Positions 28,421 through 37,502 of a stretch of DNA of 64,000 nt are shown in pieces; the stretch's first letter is position 1, and every line of letters starts with the position of its first letter. The DNA comes from Paracnuella aquatica (GTDB taxonomy: Bacteria; Bacteroidota; Bacteroidia; Chitinophagales; Chitinophagaceae): the NCBI RefSeq assembly GCF_003332885.2, contig NZ_QOWJ01000001.1, positions 620,001-684,000 of the forward strand, in the 5' to 3' direction. The translations under genes and the position numbers were made by a program. The notes below the pieces were generated by a model. The model saw only the letters and a program-made list of their open reading frames with translations, was not told the DNA's origin and made no database searches.

Positions 28421-29296
28421 TTAGGAAATCTGGCTTCGGTGCGCAGGCCTTAGATAAGGCGCCACAAACTGAAACAGCTTCCTCATGGGCTTCATGTACA
28501 GTGTAAAAAAGTATGGGCGCAGGTCGTTCATTTTCCAGGCCATGCGGTCTTCAATGTTCGCCTTAAGCCTTTTGCGCCACGAGCCATTGCTCATACCGCC
28601 TACACGCATTTTTACCAGCACTTCTTTTAAGTATGAAGTTTTGTATTGATGCTTAAACAAAATGCGCAGCATCAGTTCGTAATCGGCGGCGCTGCGCAAC
28701 GAAAGGTTAAACAAACCGGTTTGCTCATACACTTCGCGGCGAACAAAAAAGGTTGGGTGCGGCGGCATCCAGCCAAAATGAAAATTGGAACGGCTGAATT
28801 TGCCGGAGCGCCAAGAACGCACCACTTTGTCGAGGTTATCAGGATCTACAAAATCCAGGTCGCCGTAGAGGGTGTCGGTTTGTTCGCGGGTGAATATTTC
28901 GGCCACATGACTCAGCACATGTGGGTGGGCATAAACGTCATCGGAATTAAGGATGCCAATAATATCGCCGGTGGCCAGTTGCACGCCTTTGTTCATGGCA
29001 TCGTACAGCCCCATATCCTTTTCGGAAATGTATTTGGATACATGTTCGTAAGAACGTACAATATCAATAGTGTTGTCGGTAGAGGCGCCGTCGACAACAA
29101 TATGTTCGATGTTCTCGTATTGCTGCGCCTTTACGCTTTCCAGCGTATCAGCTATTGTGTGACTGCTATTATAGGTAACCGTTATGATCGTAATACGAAG
29201 CGGACGCTGTGCAGTAACGGGCTCTTTGCGGAGCACCTTACCTGGGGCGATGGAGCCGGTAACGGTTTTCGTTTTGTTGGTGATCGAAAGATCCAT
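28421..29296 (-). CDS. Glycosyltransferase family 2
   Basis: This 291-residue GT-A enzyme has a 34-residue N-terminal extension before the fold start (ITIITVTYNSSHTIADTLESV). It carries VVDGASTDNT, GLYDAMNKGV and the NSDD metal motif at 117-120, then SADYELMLRI. The pattern resembles WcaA/WcaE-type colanic acid glycosyltransferases. It is the first gene of the ten-gene leftward operon, so it probably acts early, near the priming transferase encoded next. Confidence 0.87.
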   Translation of the reverse strand: MDLSITNKTKTVTGSIAPGKVLRKEPVTAQRPLRITIITVTYNSSHTIADTLESVKAQQYENIEHIVVDGASTDNTIDIVRSYEHVSKYISEKDMGLYDAMNKGVQLATGDIIGILNSDDVYAHPHVLSHVAEIFTREQTDTLYGDLDFVDPDNLDKVVRSWRSGKFSRSNFHFGWMPPHPTFFVRREVYEQTGLFNLSLRSAADYELMLRILFKHQYKTSYLKEVLVKMRVGGMSNGSWRKRLKANIEDRMAWKMNDLRPYFFTLYMKPMRKLFQFVAPYLRPAHRSQIS

Positions 29297-29894
29297 TGTG
29301 CGCTTTAGTTTAAAGTTTGCGGATTAGAATATCAGTCATAGGACAGATAGACAACACGTGTTAAAACGGTGGATCTTTAGGAGGATCTGGATTATGGTGT
29401 ATGCCTCATCGGGATGTGTACTACAAACCTGCAGCGATATACTGCATTAAAAAAGCAATACTTTGTTATTCGATAAGGCTGAGCAAAACGTTAATCCAGG
29501 AAAGATGGAACTTGGTTTTCTGAAAGGATGGAGGAAACGGGGTAACGGGATGTTGTTGAACTACGGAACGTAAACACAACCAATTCCGCATCGAAAATAA
29601 TACTTTTTTTATAAATACCTATTTCTGCTGCATAAATTTCTTTTTTTACAATTTCTGCTGAAACACATGATGGATTTGTTCGGTGCACAAGTTCTTTCCA
29701 ATGATGCATTTAATAAATCCGGACCAGATTCTTCACAAAAATATTGTCGCTAATAAAAGCATTTGTTCAATTCGTTGGTTTAGATATCGCTGTACCTAAA
29801 AAGTTTAATGATAAACGGTGATTTTTATAAATAAATATTTGCCGCTCACCTTTTTAAACATTAGAAAACGCAATACGATGCAAATGTGCTTACC
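29297..29894. other. Long leader/intergenic region upstream of the polysaccharide operon
   Basis: About 600 bp of AT-rich DNA with no convincing gene. A leftward 72-codon frame (29491-29709) exists and begins 27 bp after a -7-like box, but I recognise nothing in it. If the box at 29736-29743 is used, the operon has an untranslated leader of about 440 nt, long enough to hold a regulatory RNA. I could not identify a known leader element. Confidence 0.4.
29736..29743 (-). promoter_or_regulatory. Putative -7 box for the leftward polysaccharide operon
   Basis: Read on the minus strand this is TATTTTTG, an exact TAnnTTTG match. The nearest upstream TTG is 24 bp away instead of the usual 19-20, so the call is tentative. 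It is the only such match I found in this gap on this strand. Confidence 0.35.
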
Positions 29895-29902
29895 TAATTT
29901 TG
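29895..29902 (+). promoter_or_regulatory. Putative -7 box upstream of the methyltransferase gene
   Basis: TAATTTTG matches TAnnTTTG exactly. It ends 13 bp before the TTG start used for the methyltransferase, giving a very short leader. No TTG is found at -33. Confidence 0.4.
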
Positions 29903-29915
29903 CAGCATATACTCA

Positions 29916-30599
29916 TTGCACTTGAACCATTCGTTTGATCCACAAATTTTACCCGGCCTTTTTCCAACTGTTGAGCACGCCTTTCTATTTAAAAGTTGTG
30001 CCATTAACTTCCCGGTTCCAGACCCGGAAGCAATTTTCCAACAATACTCGGCAATGCGAGCAAATGGCGTTGCCGCTGAAACTGCCTACTGGTCGAGGTT
30101 GTGGCCGTCGGCTATTGGTATGTGTTATTTTTTGGAGGAACATCCGGAACTAGTAAAAAATAAAAAGATTCTTGAGTTGGGGGCTGGTCTTGGTCTTCCG
30201 TCATTGCTTGCCGCAAATCACACGTTGCACGTTGTGTGTACCGATATTCACCCCAACGCTATTTTTTGGGCAAAAAATGCAGCAATTAAAAATGAATTGG
30301 ATCATATAGATCATCAGGTGGTCGACTGGAATAATATACCGGCGCATATAAAAAATGCGGATACTGTTTTATTATCGGATGGCAATTACGATCCCGCAGC
30401 GTTTAGTCAACTGCAAAATGTAATTCAAGATTTCTTACACAACGACGTGCAAATAGTGCTGGCAACACCGCAGCGGCTTGCAGCCAAAAGTTTTGTTGCA
30501 GCACTGCTCTCTTTTTGCCGCAAACATGAAACATATGATGTGGTGCTTGACGGGCAGACAACGCCAATCAGCGTTTTGCATTTTAGTGCAAATTCATAA
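29916..30599 (+). CDS. Class I SAM-dependent methyltransferase (METTL/lysine-methyltransferase-like)
   Basis: The 227-residue protein has the SAM-binding motif I ILELGAGLGLPSLLAA near 85-100, CTDIHPNAI as the acidic loop, and a preceding YWSRLWPSAIGM segment found in the METTL23/Nnt1-like group that methylates protein lysines or small molecules. The substrate is unknown. There is no ATG before the conserved N-terminal region; TTG at 29916 is the best start. The first ATG (30054) would remove the FPVPDPEAIFQQY segment that appears conserved. It is followed 91 bp later by the tricorn-like protease gene. Confidence 0.75.
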   Translation: MHLNHSFDPQILPGLFPTVEHAFLFKSCAINFPVPDPEAIFQQYSAMRANGVAAETAYWSRLWPSAIGMCYFLEEHPELVKNKKILELGAGLGLPSLLAANHTLHVVCTDIHPNAIFWAKNAAIKNELDHIDHQVVDWNNIPAHIKNADTVLLSDGNYDPAAFSQLQNVIQDFLHNDVQIVLATPQRLAAKSFVAALLSFCRKHETYDVVLDGQTTPISVLHFSANS

Positions 30600-30690
30600 T
30601 TGAAAAATCTGTAGATCTATTGATTTTCGATATCCACTTTTTTACCCCGCCAAGCGATAGATTTAATAATTTTCCGTTTTACTTTTTACC

Positions 30691-33600
30691 ATGAACAAAT
30701 TCAAAAAAATCCTGCTGGCTTTTACGTTTGCCACAGGTACAGCAGCAGCACAGGAAGCACCTTCCTGGATCCGCTACCCTTCTATTTCACCTGATGGCAG
30801 CACCGTTGTGTTTACGTATAAAGGCGATTTGTATCGTGTGGCTGCATCAGGCGGAACGGCCGTGCCGTTGACGCTTCACGAAGCACACGATTTTATGCCG
30901 GTGTGGAGCCCCGATGGAAAGACGATTGTGTTTGCTTCCGACCGGTATGGCAACTTCGACCTGTTTCAAATGCCGGCCACTGGTGGTGCAGCAACGCGTT
31001 TAACCCATCACAGCGCCAACGAATTTCCATACAGCGTAGGGCCCACCGGGAAGGAGGTATATTTTGGCGCAGCCCGTATGGATGCCGCTGCCAACCGCCT
31101 CTACCCCACTGCCTATTTACCCGAATTATATTCTGTCCCTTTGGGCGGCGGCCGGGTGCAGCAAGTGCTGACAACGCCAGCCGAAGATGTGCAATGGAGC
31201 GCCGACGGCCGCTTCCTTGTTTACCACGATAAAAAAGGCGGCGAAAACAGCTGGCGCAAACACCAGCAGTCGGCGGTGGCCCGCGATATCTGGCAGTGGG
31301 ATACACAAACCGGCCAGCATGTACAGCTCACTAAGTTTGCAGGCGAAGACCGCAATCCTATTTATTCGGGTAGCAATTCGATATATTATTTAAGCGAAGA
31401 AAGCGGCTCGTTCAATGTGTATAAAATGCCTGCTGGTGGCGGCAAGGGCGTTGCGGTAACTTCATTTACTAAACACCCGGTACGCTTTTTAACTGCTGCA
31501 AAAAATGGCACGCTTTGCTTTGGTTACAATGGAGAGATCTACACCAAAACCGAAAACGGCCAGCCGCAAAAACTATCAGTGCAAATTCCTTACGACGCTA
31601 AGATCAATCCAGAGCGGTTGCTTTCCATCGGTCGCGGTATACGCGACCTGGCAGTTTCTCCCTCCGGAAAAGAAGTAGCTTTTATTTATCGCGGCGAAGT
31701 GTTTACGGCATCGGTTGATGCAGGCACAACGAAGCGCATTACCAACACACCGCAACAGGAACGATCGGTAACATTCAGCCCTGATGGCAACCACCTGGTG
31801 TATGCATCGGAACGTGGCGATGGCTGGAAGATCATGCGTGCCACAAAAACAAGAGCGGAGGAACCGTATTTTTTCAACGCCACTTTGATCAAAGAAGATG
31901 TGTTGATTGAAAATAGCAAAGACGCTTACCAGCCGCAGTTTTCGCCAAATGGAAAAGAACTGGCCTTTGTGGAGGACCGCATGACGCTGAAAGTGTACAA
32001 CCTGGCCAGCAAACAGGTGCGGACACTGTTGACTACGGCGGAACTTTTTTCAATGGGCGACAACGATCAATACTTTACATGGAGCCCCGACAGCAAATGG
32101 CTGTTATTTGAATTTACCGAACCAGGTTTTGCGCCGGGCGAAGTGGGTATGATTGCCGCCGACGGCAGCGGTAAAAAACGAAACCTTACCGAAAGCGGTT
32201 TTCCTGATTTTTCACCTAAATGGGTGGCCGGTGGTAAGATGATGATGTGGCAAAGCACCCGTGATGGTTTGCGGGCACAGGCTGCAAGTGGTGGCGGTCA
32301 GCGCGATGTTTACGGAATGTTTTTTACGCAAGAAGCCTACGACCGGTTTCGTTTGACAAAGGAAGAAGCGGCGCTATTAAAAGAAGCAGAAGAGAAAAAA
32401 CAAAAAGCAGATTCTGCTAAAAAAGGTGCAAAACGGGACACCACCATTGCGATTGATTGGGACGGGCTCAACAGCCGGAAAGTGCGGCTCACACTGCATT
32501 CCGCCAACATTGCCGATGCTGAAATTTCGAAAGATGGGGAAAACTTGTATTACCTGGCACGGTTTGAAAAAGGCTACAACCTTTGGAACACCAACCTGCG
32601 CAGCAAGGAAACAAAAATGACCGTGCCGTTGGATGCGCAAAATGCACGCATCGTGTGGGATAAAGACCAGAAGTTTTTGTTTTTACTAGCTGACAATAAA
32701 ATCATGAAACTTGATCCCACAACCACCAAGCCCGAAACCATTGCCATCAGTGGTGAAGTGATGTTAGATGTGGCGGCAGAGCGGGCTTTTATGCTGGATC
32801 ATGTTTGGCGCAGAACACAAAAAACCTTTTATACTGCGGGTTATCACGGCGCTAACTGGGCCGCGTTGAAAGCAGACTACGAAGCATACCTGCCGCACAT
32901 CAGCAACAACTACGAGTTCTCCGAAATGCTGAGCGAACTGTTGGGCGAACTAAACGTATCGCATTCGGGATCTTCCTTCAATCCGCAAGTGCCAAACGCC
33001 GATGCAACGGCTTCGCTGGGTGTGTTTTTCAACAACAATTATAAGGGCACCGGCCTGCAGATTGAAGAAGTGATTGCCGAAGGTCCGCTGCGTAAAAGTG
33101 GTTTGAACATACTACCCGGAACCATCATTGAAGCGATCGACGGTGAAGCCATTCCAAAAGATCGCGACTGGGTTTATCTGCTGAACCGCAAGGGCGGCAA
33201 AAATGTTTTGCTCAACCTAGTTGATCCAAATGGCAGTCGCCGTCAGGTGTTGGTAAAACCAATTACACCAGGCGAAGAAAGCGCATTGCTATATAAGCGC
33301 TGGGTAGAACGCAACGCCGATGAAGTGGATAAACTGAGTGGCGGCACATTGGGTTATGTGCACATCCCGGGCATGAACGACAATGCCTACCGCACCACTT
33401 ACGAAGAGGTAATGGGTAAATGGGCCGGCCGCAAAGGACTGGTGGTGGATACGCGGAACAATGGCGGCGGCGACCTCGTTGCCGATCTTGCGATGTTCCT
33501 AAGCGGGCAGAAATTTTTGGATTATACTACCGACAATCGGTCGGCAGGTTTTGAGCCCAATTTCCGCTGGACCAAGCCTTCCATTGCGTTGGCCAACGAA

Positions 33601-33897
33601 GCCAACTACAGTGATGGTCATTGCTTTGCTTTTTCGTACCGCGATTTGAAGTTGGGTAGACTGGTAGGCATGCCGGTACCGGGCACCTGCACCTTTGCCG
33701 GCTGGGAAATGCTGCAGGATGAAACCCTGCGCTGGGGCGTACCACCGCTGGGTGTAAAAGATGTGCAGGGCCGCTACCTCGAAAACCTGCAAACCGAACC
33801 TGATATCAAGGTAAGGAACATTCAGGAGCAAGTTGCAAAAGGCAAAGACCAGCAACTAGAAACGGCAGTAGCAGAACTGATTAAAGAAGTGAAATAG
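30691..33897 (+). CDS. Tricorn-type S41 protease, secreted
   Basis: The 1068-residue protein has a signal peptide (cleavage near TAAAQ, about 20). Two beta-propeller regions of TolB/WD40-like repeats (SPDGSTVVFTYKGDLYRV, WSPDGKTIVFASDRYG and many more) span about 25-560. A charged lysine-rich linker follows at about 560-590. A core region and a PDZ-like domain (GPLRKSGLNILPGTIIEAIDG) precede the tail-specific protease domain with GLVVDTRNNGGGDLVADLAM. By analogy with archaeal tricorn the catalytic tetrad is probably S757-H758 (VSHSG), nucleophile S974 (YSDG) and E1031. Such enzymes trim peptides; here the signal peptide places it in the periplasm or outside. A strong terminator lies 165 bp downstream. 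Confidence 0.9.
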   Translation: MNKFKKILLAFTFATGTAAAQEAPSWIRYPSISPDGSTVVFTYKGDLYRVAASGGTAVPLTLHEAHDFMPVWSPDGKTIVFASDRYGNFDLFQMPATGGAATRLTHHSANEFPYSVGPTGKEVYFGAARMDAAANRLYPTAYLPELYSVPLGGGRVQQVLTTPAEDVQWSADGRFLVYHDKKGGENSWRKHQQSAVARDIWQWDTQTGQHVQLTKFAGEDRNPIYSGSNSIYYLSEESGSFNVYKMPAGGGKGVAVTSFTKHPVRFLTAAKNGTLCFGYNGEIYTKTENGQPQKLSVQIPYDAKINPERLLSIGRGIRDLAVSPSGKEVAFIYRGEVFTASVDAGTTKRITNTPQQERSVTFSPDGNHLVYASERGDGWKIMRATKTRAEEPYFFNATLIKEDVLIENSKDAYQPQFSPNGKELAFVEDRMTLKVYNLASKQVRTLLTTAELFSMGDNDQYFTWSPDSKWLLFEFTEPGFAPGEVGMIAADGSGKKRNLTESGFPDFSPKWVAGGKMMMWQSTRDGLRAQAASGGGQRDVYGMFFTQEAYDRFRLTKEEAALLKEAEEKKQKADSAKKGAKRDTTIAIDWDGLNSRKVRLTLHSANIADAEISKDGENLYYLARFEKGYNLWNTNLRSKETKMTVPLDAQNARIVWDKDQKFLFLLADNKIMKLDPTTTKPETIAISGEVMLDVAAERAFMLDHVWRRTQKTFYTAGYHGANWAALKADYEAYLPHISNNYEFSEMLSELLGELNVSHSGSSFNPQVPNADATASLGVFFNNNYKGTGLQIEEVIAEGPLRKSGLNILPGTIIEAIDGEAIPKDRDWVYLLNRKGGKNVLLNLVDPNGSRRQVLVKPITPGEESALLYKRWVERNADEVDKLSGGTLGYVHIPGMNDNAYRTTYEEVMGKWAGRKGLVVDTRNNGGGDLVADLAMFLSGQKFLDYTTDNRSAGFEPNFRWTKPSIALANEANYSDGHCFAFSYRDLKLGRLVGMPVPGTCTFAGWEMLQDETLRWGVPPLGVKDVQGRYLENLQTEPDIKVRNIQEQVAKGKDQQLETAVAELIKEVK

Positions 33898-33957
33898 TTT
33901 TTGATATCAAATCGTTCAATCCACCAAATATCTGCACTTCATTTCGTTCTAGGCTTT

Positions 33958-33985
33958 GTCGTGCTGAGCGCAGCGAAGCATCTGA
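33958..33985. repeat. Dispersed intergenic repeat fragment
   Basis: The segment GTCGTGCTGAGCGCAGCGA continuing into AGCATCTGAA resembles the GTCATGCTGAGCG...GCATCTGA elements often scattered between genes in Bacteroidota and other bacteria. I recall this family from general experience and cannot confirm copy number here. It lies in the 460-bp gap between the tricorn gene and proB, which otherwise holds one terminator and no gene. Confidence 0.5.
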
Positions 33986-34061
33986 ACTGAACGGAATCAG
34001 AACGCTAGCATAGAAGAGCATTGTTTTAAAAAATCAATATCCTTTCGCTTGAAATTAGCAG

Positions 34062-34091
34062 AGGCCCTGGCAACAAGCCGGGGCCTTTTTT
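34062..34091 (+). terminator. Intrinsic terminator downstream of the tricorn-like gene
   Basis: A 10-bp stem (AGGCCCTGGC pairing with GCCGGGGCCT, one G-U) with an AACAA loop is followed directly by a T-run. It separates the tricorn transcript from proB. Confidence 0.85.
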
Positions 34092-34367
34092 CAATCGTAA
34101 AACATTCGGCTAACCAAACCCGTTAGTAATCTGCAAAATGCTTTAAATCCCAGATTGGATGAAGTAGCTCAAATCCCAGTCAAGCGCATTCTTTGTCGGA
34201 ACAAATACAGATTACCCATCATGCCGTTGACACAACGTGTTTTTAAACCACTAAGCGCCGAAAACATAAAACTAGCTTTTTGAACAAACTTCTACGCTTT
34301 GCGCTTATTCCAAAATTTTTTTTAAGAAAAACGCATTATTTTTAGCCGGTATTCAAAAATGCTGTTC

Positions 34368-35402
34368 ATGAACAAACCAATTCTGGTTATTAAAATCGGG
34401 TCTGCGGTGATCACCAACAGCAATGGATACATTGACGAGGCAGTGATTGAACGACTTGCTGGAGAAGTCGCCGTGCTGCACGGGCAATACAATGTAGTGC
34501 TGGTTTCCAGCGGCGCCGTGGGTTCCGGCAAACAGTTTTTTAAAAAATACCGTGGCACCCTGGTGGAACGTAAAGCCGCCGCCGCCGTGGGCAATCCCAT
34601 TTTGATCCGCCTGTATCACCAGTATTTTCAGCCACACGGACTAACGGTGGCACAGGCACTTTGCGAACGCCACCATTTTTCCAATCGCCAACAGTTTTTG
34701 CAGCTCAAAGAAACCTTTGCGGAGTTTTGGTGCAACGATGTTTTGCCGGTCGTTAATGAAAACGACTTGGTGAGCAATGTCGAACTGAAGTTCAGCGACA
34801 ACGACGAACTGGCAACGCTTTTAGCACTTGGGTTTGATGCATCGGCTTTGATCATTTGCACTTCGGTGGGTGGCTTTCTCGACGATAAGAAAACAGTTAT
34901 TCCATTGGTTGAAAAGATCGATGATGGCTTGCTTGGTTTTATTTCCACCGACAAAAGCAGCCTAGGCCTGGGCGGCATGTTATCCAAGATCACATTTACC
35001 CGCCTTGCCACTTCATTGGGTATTAAAGTGATCATCACCGGTTTGAAGGAACCGGATGCATTACGACAGTCTTTAGCGGGCAACTGCGGCACTACTTTTT
35101 TGCCGCAGCGCTCCGACCTGAAAGCAAGACAACGCTGGCTGGCCAGTGGTTCCATTACACTCGGTGGAATCCAGGTTGATAGCGGCGCGGCTAAAGCATT
35201 GTTGCTGCGCAAAAGCCTGCTGGCAGTGGGCATTCAGCATATTAAAGGTTCTTTCGCGGCCGGGGAAGTAGTGCAATTAGTCGATGAATCGGGAACCATC
35301 ATTGGCGTGGCAAAAGTAAAAATGGACGCAGCGGAAATTGCCCGCCATAAAACAGAGAAAAATGCGGTGGCCGCACATGCCGACGATATCGTTTTATTTT
35401 AA
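34368..35402 (+). CDS. proB: Glutamate 5-kinase
   Basis: First enzyme of proline biosynthesis: phosphorylates L-glutamate with ATP to gamma-glutamyl phosphate. An amino-acid kinase domain begins LVIKIGSAVIT and continues with VVLVSSGAVGSGKQF, PVVNENDLVS and SSLGLGGMLSKI. A C-terminal PUA domain covers about the last 80 residues (LASGSITLGGIQVDSGAAKALL...). The length of about 344 residues fits the PUA-containing form. The ATG at 34368 (MNKPILV) is preferred over 34359, three codons earlier. It is 15 bp upstream of proA, forming a proBA operon. Confidence 0.94.
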   Translation: MNKPILVIKIGSAVITNSNGYIDEAVIERLAGEVAVLHGQYNVVLVSSGAVGSGKQFFKKYRGTLVERKAAAAVGNPILIRLYHQYFQPHGLTVAQALCERHHFSNRQQFLQLKETFAEFWCNDVLPVVNENDLVSNVELKFSDNDELATLLALGFDASALIICTSVGGFLDDKKTVIPLVEKIDDGLLGFISTDKSSLGLGGMLSKITFTRLATSLGIKVIITGLKEPDALRQSLAGNCGTTFLPQRSDLKARQRWLASGSITLGGIQVDSGAAKALLLRKSLLAVGIQHIKGSFAAGEVVQLVDESGTIIGVAKVKMDAAEIARHKTEKNAVAAHADDIVLF

Positions 35403-35417
35403 TAACGAGCCAACACC

Positions 35418-36662
35418 ATGTTGCAAAAAGCAGAACAAGCCATCATAAAAACGCATAAGGCCGGCGCCAGTTTACGGGCTGCATCAGAAGCGCAGATCAA
35501 ACAAAGTTTGCTGCGGCTGGCCGAACTGCTGGAGCAAGAAACTCCTGCATTGCTGCGGGCTAATAAAAAAGACGTGGCGCAGCAAAAAAGCGACGACCCG
35601 CGTACCGACCGCCTGTTGCTTAATGATCAGCGCATCAATGCCATTGCTGCGGCCGTTCGGCAGATCAGCACATTGCCCGATCCGTCGAACAGGATCTTGG
35701 AAGGCCGCAAACTGGCCAATGGTTTGTTGCTGCAAAAATGGGCGGTGCCGCTGGGCGTGGTGGGCGCCATTTATGAATCGAGGCCCAACGTCACTTTTGA
35801 CATTGCAGCGTTATGCCTTCGCAGCCGCAACGCCTGTGTGCTCAAAGGCAGCCGTGAAGCGGAAGCCACGAACAAAGCGGCTTTGAAAATCATTCAACAG
35901 GCATTGCGTGAAAACAGCATTGACCCCAATTGCGTAACACTGCTGCCATCCGACCGCGAGGTAGTGAGTGCACTATTTTCGGCTACCCGTTACGTTGATG
36001 TATTGATTCCCCGCGGCTCTGAAAGCCTGATCAATTATGTGCGGCAAAACAGTTTGGTGCCGGTAATTGAAACCGGCGCTGGTGTTTGCCATATTTATGT
36101 GCATGAAGCTGCGGACGTAAAGAAAGCAGTGAACATCGTTGTCAATGCAAAAACAAGCAGGCCTTCGGTTTGCAACGCGGTGGATACAATTTTAGTAGAC
36201 AAAACGATAGCGCCACAGTTTTTACAACAGCTTGCCGCAACATTTGCAACAGCCGGCGTCACAATCTTTGCGAATGCTGCTGCACATAAATTGCTGCGCA
36301 GTTATCCGCACCTGGAAAAGGCATCTGCTGAAGATTTTGGTCGCGAATTTTTGAGCATGAAATGCGCTATTAAAGTTGTGCATGGTTTGGACGCAGCGCT
36401 GGCACATATTGCGGAATATTCCACCCGCCATTCGGAAGCTATAGTTTCGAAAGATAAAGCAGCCTGCCAGCGGTTTGTGCAGGAAGTGGATGCGGCAGCT
36501 GTCTACACCAACGCCTCAACGCGGTTTACGGACGGTGAGGAATTTGGATTGGGCGCCGAGATCGGTATTTCCACCCAAAAACTGCATGCCCGTGGCCCGT
36601 TTGCACTGGAAAAACTAGTCACTGAAAAATGGGTCATCACCGGCAATGGACAGGTTCGGTAG
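35418..36662 (+). CDS. proA: Gamma-glutamyl phosphate reductase (glutamate-5-semialdehyde dehydrogenase)
   Basis: Second enzyme of proline biosynthesis: NADPH-dependent reduction of gamma-glutamyl phosphate to glutamate semialdehyde. The 414-residue aldehyde-dehydrogenase-fold protein shows PLGVVGAIYESRPNVTFDIAALCLRSRNACVLKGSREA, the catalytic cysteine C252 in TSRPSVCNAVDT, and a C-terminal HARGPFALEKLVTEKW. It is cotranscribed with proB. No proC is present nearby. Confidence 0.95.
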   Translation: MLQKAEQAIIKTHKAGASLRAASEAQIKQSLLRLAELLEQETPALLRANKKDVAQQKSDDPRTDRLLLNDQRINAIAAAVRQISTLPDPSNRILEGRKLANGLLLQKWAVPLGVVGAIYESRPNVTFDIAALCLRSRNACVLKGSREAEATNKAALKIIQQALRENSIDPNCVTLLPSDREVVSALFSATRYVDVLIPRGSESLINYVRQNSLVPVIETGAGVCHIYVHEAADVKKAVNIVVNAKTSRPSVCNAVDTILVDKTIAPQFLQQLAATFATAGVTIFANAAAHKLLRSYPHLEKASAEDFGREFLSMKCAIKVVHGLDAALAHIAEYSTRHSEAIVSKDKAACQRFVQEVDAAAVYTNASTRFTDGEEFGLGAEIGISTQKLHARGPFALEKLVTEKWVITGNGQVR

Positions 36663-36749
36663 TGCTTTTTAGCATTGATAAAGAGCCAGCAGAATTATAC
36701 TATACAAAGAATCAAACATTAATTATTTTTCCATCCCAAATAAAGCGCA

Positions 36750-37220
36750 ATGAACGGCAAATCGGCACTGGATGAAATTGACCGGAAAATTTTGAACGAA
36801 CTGACCGGGGATGCTGAAAAACCTTACTCCCAAATCGCGAAGTCGCTGGATGTGTCGAACACGATGATCCACCAGCGGATTGCCCGGATGAAGCAACTCG
36901 GAGTGATCGAACACACCGAGATCAAGCTCAATGAAAAAATACTGGGCTACGGATCTTCTGCATTTACCGGTATTATTTTAAAAGAAGTCGCCAACACTGC
37001 CCGGGTCATTGAGGCGCTGCAAAAAGTGCCGGAAGTGGTGGAATGCTATTTTGTTTCGGGTGCTTACAACCTGTTTGTGAAAATCATTGCGCAAAACAAC
37101 GACCACCTCATGCATGTGCTGTACGATAAGATCGACAGCATCAAAGGCATTGTCCGCACCGAAACACTGATCAATTTCCGTACAGTGATCAAAAGGGGGT
37201 GCCCAATCCCGGAGGAATAG
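36750..37220 (+). CDS. Lrp/AsnC family transcriptional regulator
   Basis: The 156-residue DNA-binding protein has an N-terminal AsnC-type HTH (DEIDRKILNELTGDAEKPYSQIAKSLDVSNTMIHQRIARM; recognition helix near 34-47). It has a C-terminal RAM/ligand-binding domain (GYGSSAFTGIILKEVANTARVIEALQKVPEVVECYFVSGAYNLFVKI). Such proteins sense amino acids and often regulate amino-acid metabolism. It lies 87 bp after proA on the same strand, so it may answer to or control proline/glutamate metabolism (inference). Confidence 0.9.
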   Translation: MNGKSALDEIDRKILNELTGDAEKPYSQIAKSLDVSNTMIHQRIARMKQLGVIEHTEIKLNEKILGYGSSAFTGIILKEVANTARVIEALQKVPEVVECYFVSGAYNLFVKIIAQNNDHLMHVLYDKIDSIKGIVRTETLINFRTVIKRGCPIPEE

Positions 37221-37502
37221 TCGGCTATATGCTGTTTAAAAAATTTTACGGCAGCTATTAAAATCTAGTGCTGACGATCATTTTGTTCGCTTTCCCTTTC
37301 GTTTCCTGTTTCATTTGGTTTTTTCAAAGGCGCCACGCGATATTTGCGCATCGCATAACTCAGCCATTGCCACTTTAAAGCAAAGCATTAAACAAGCTCA
37401 TCTAGGCGTCACATCGGTTGGCCATGGAGGTTAGTATGATGTTTGTTTGTACTGGCATAAAGGGGCTGTTGCGGCCTCACTTTTCTACATATCCAACAAA
37501 TT

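Noticed and set aside
29491-29709. Leftward 72-codon frame in the polysaccharide leader
   Set aside because: No recognisable features and atypical composition; mentioned only as part of the leader.
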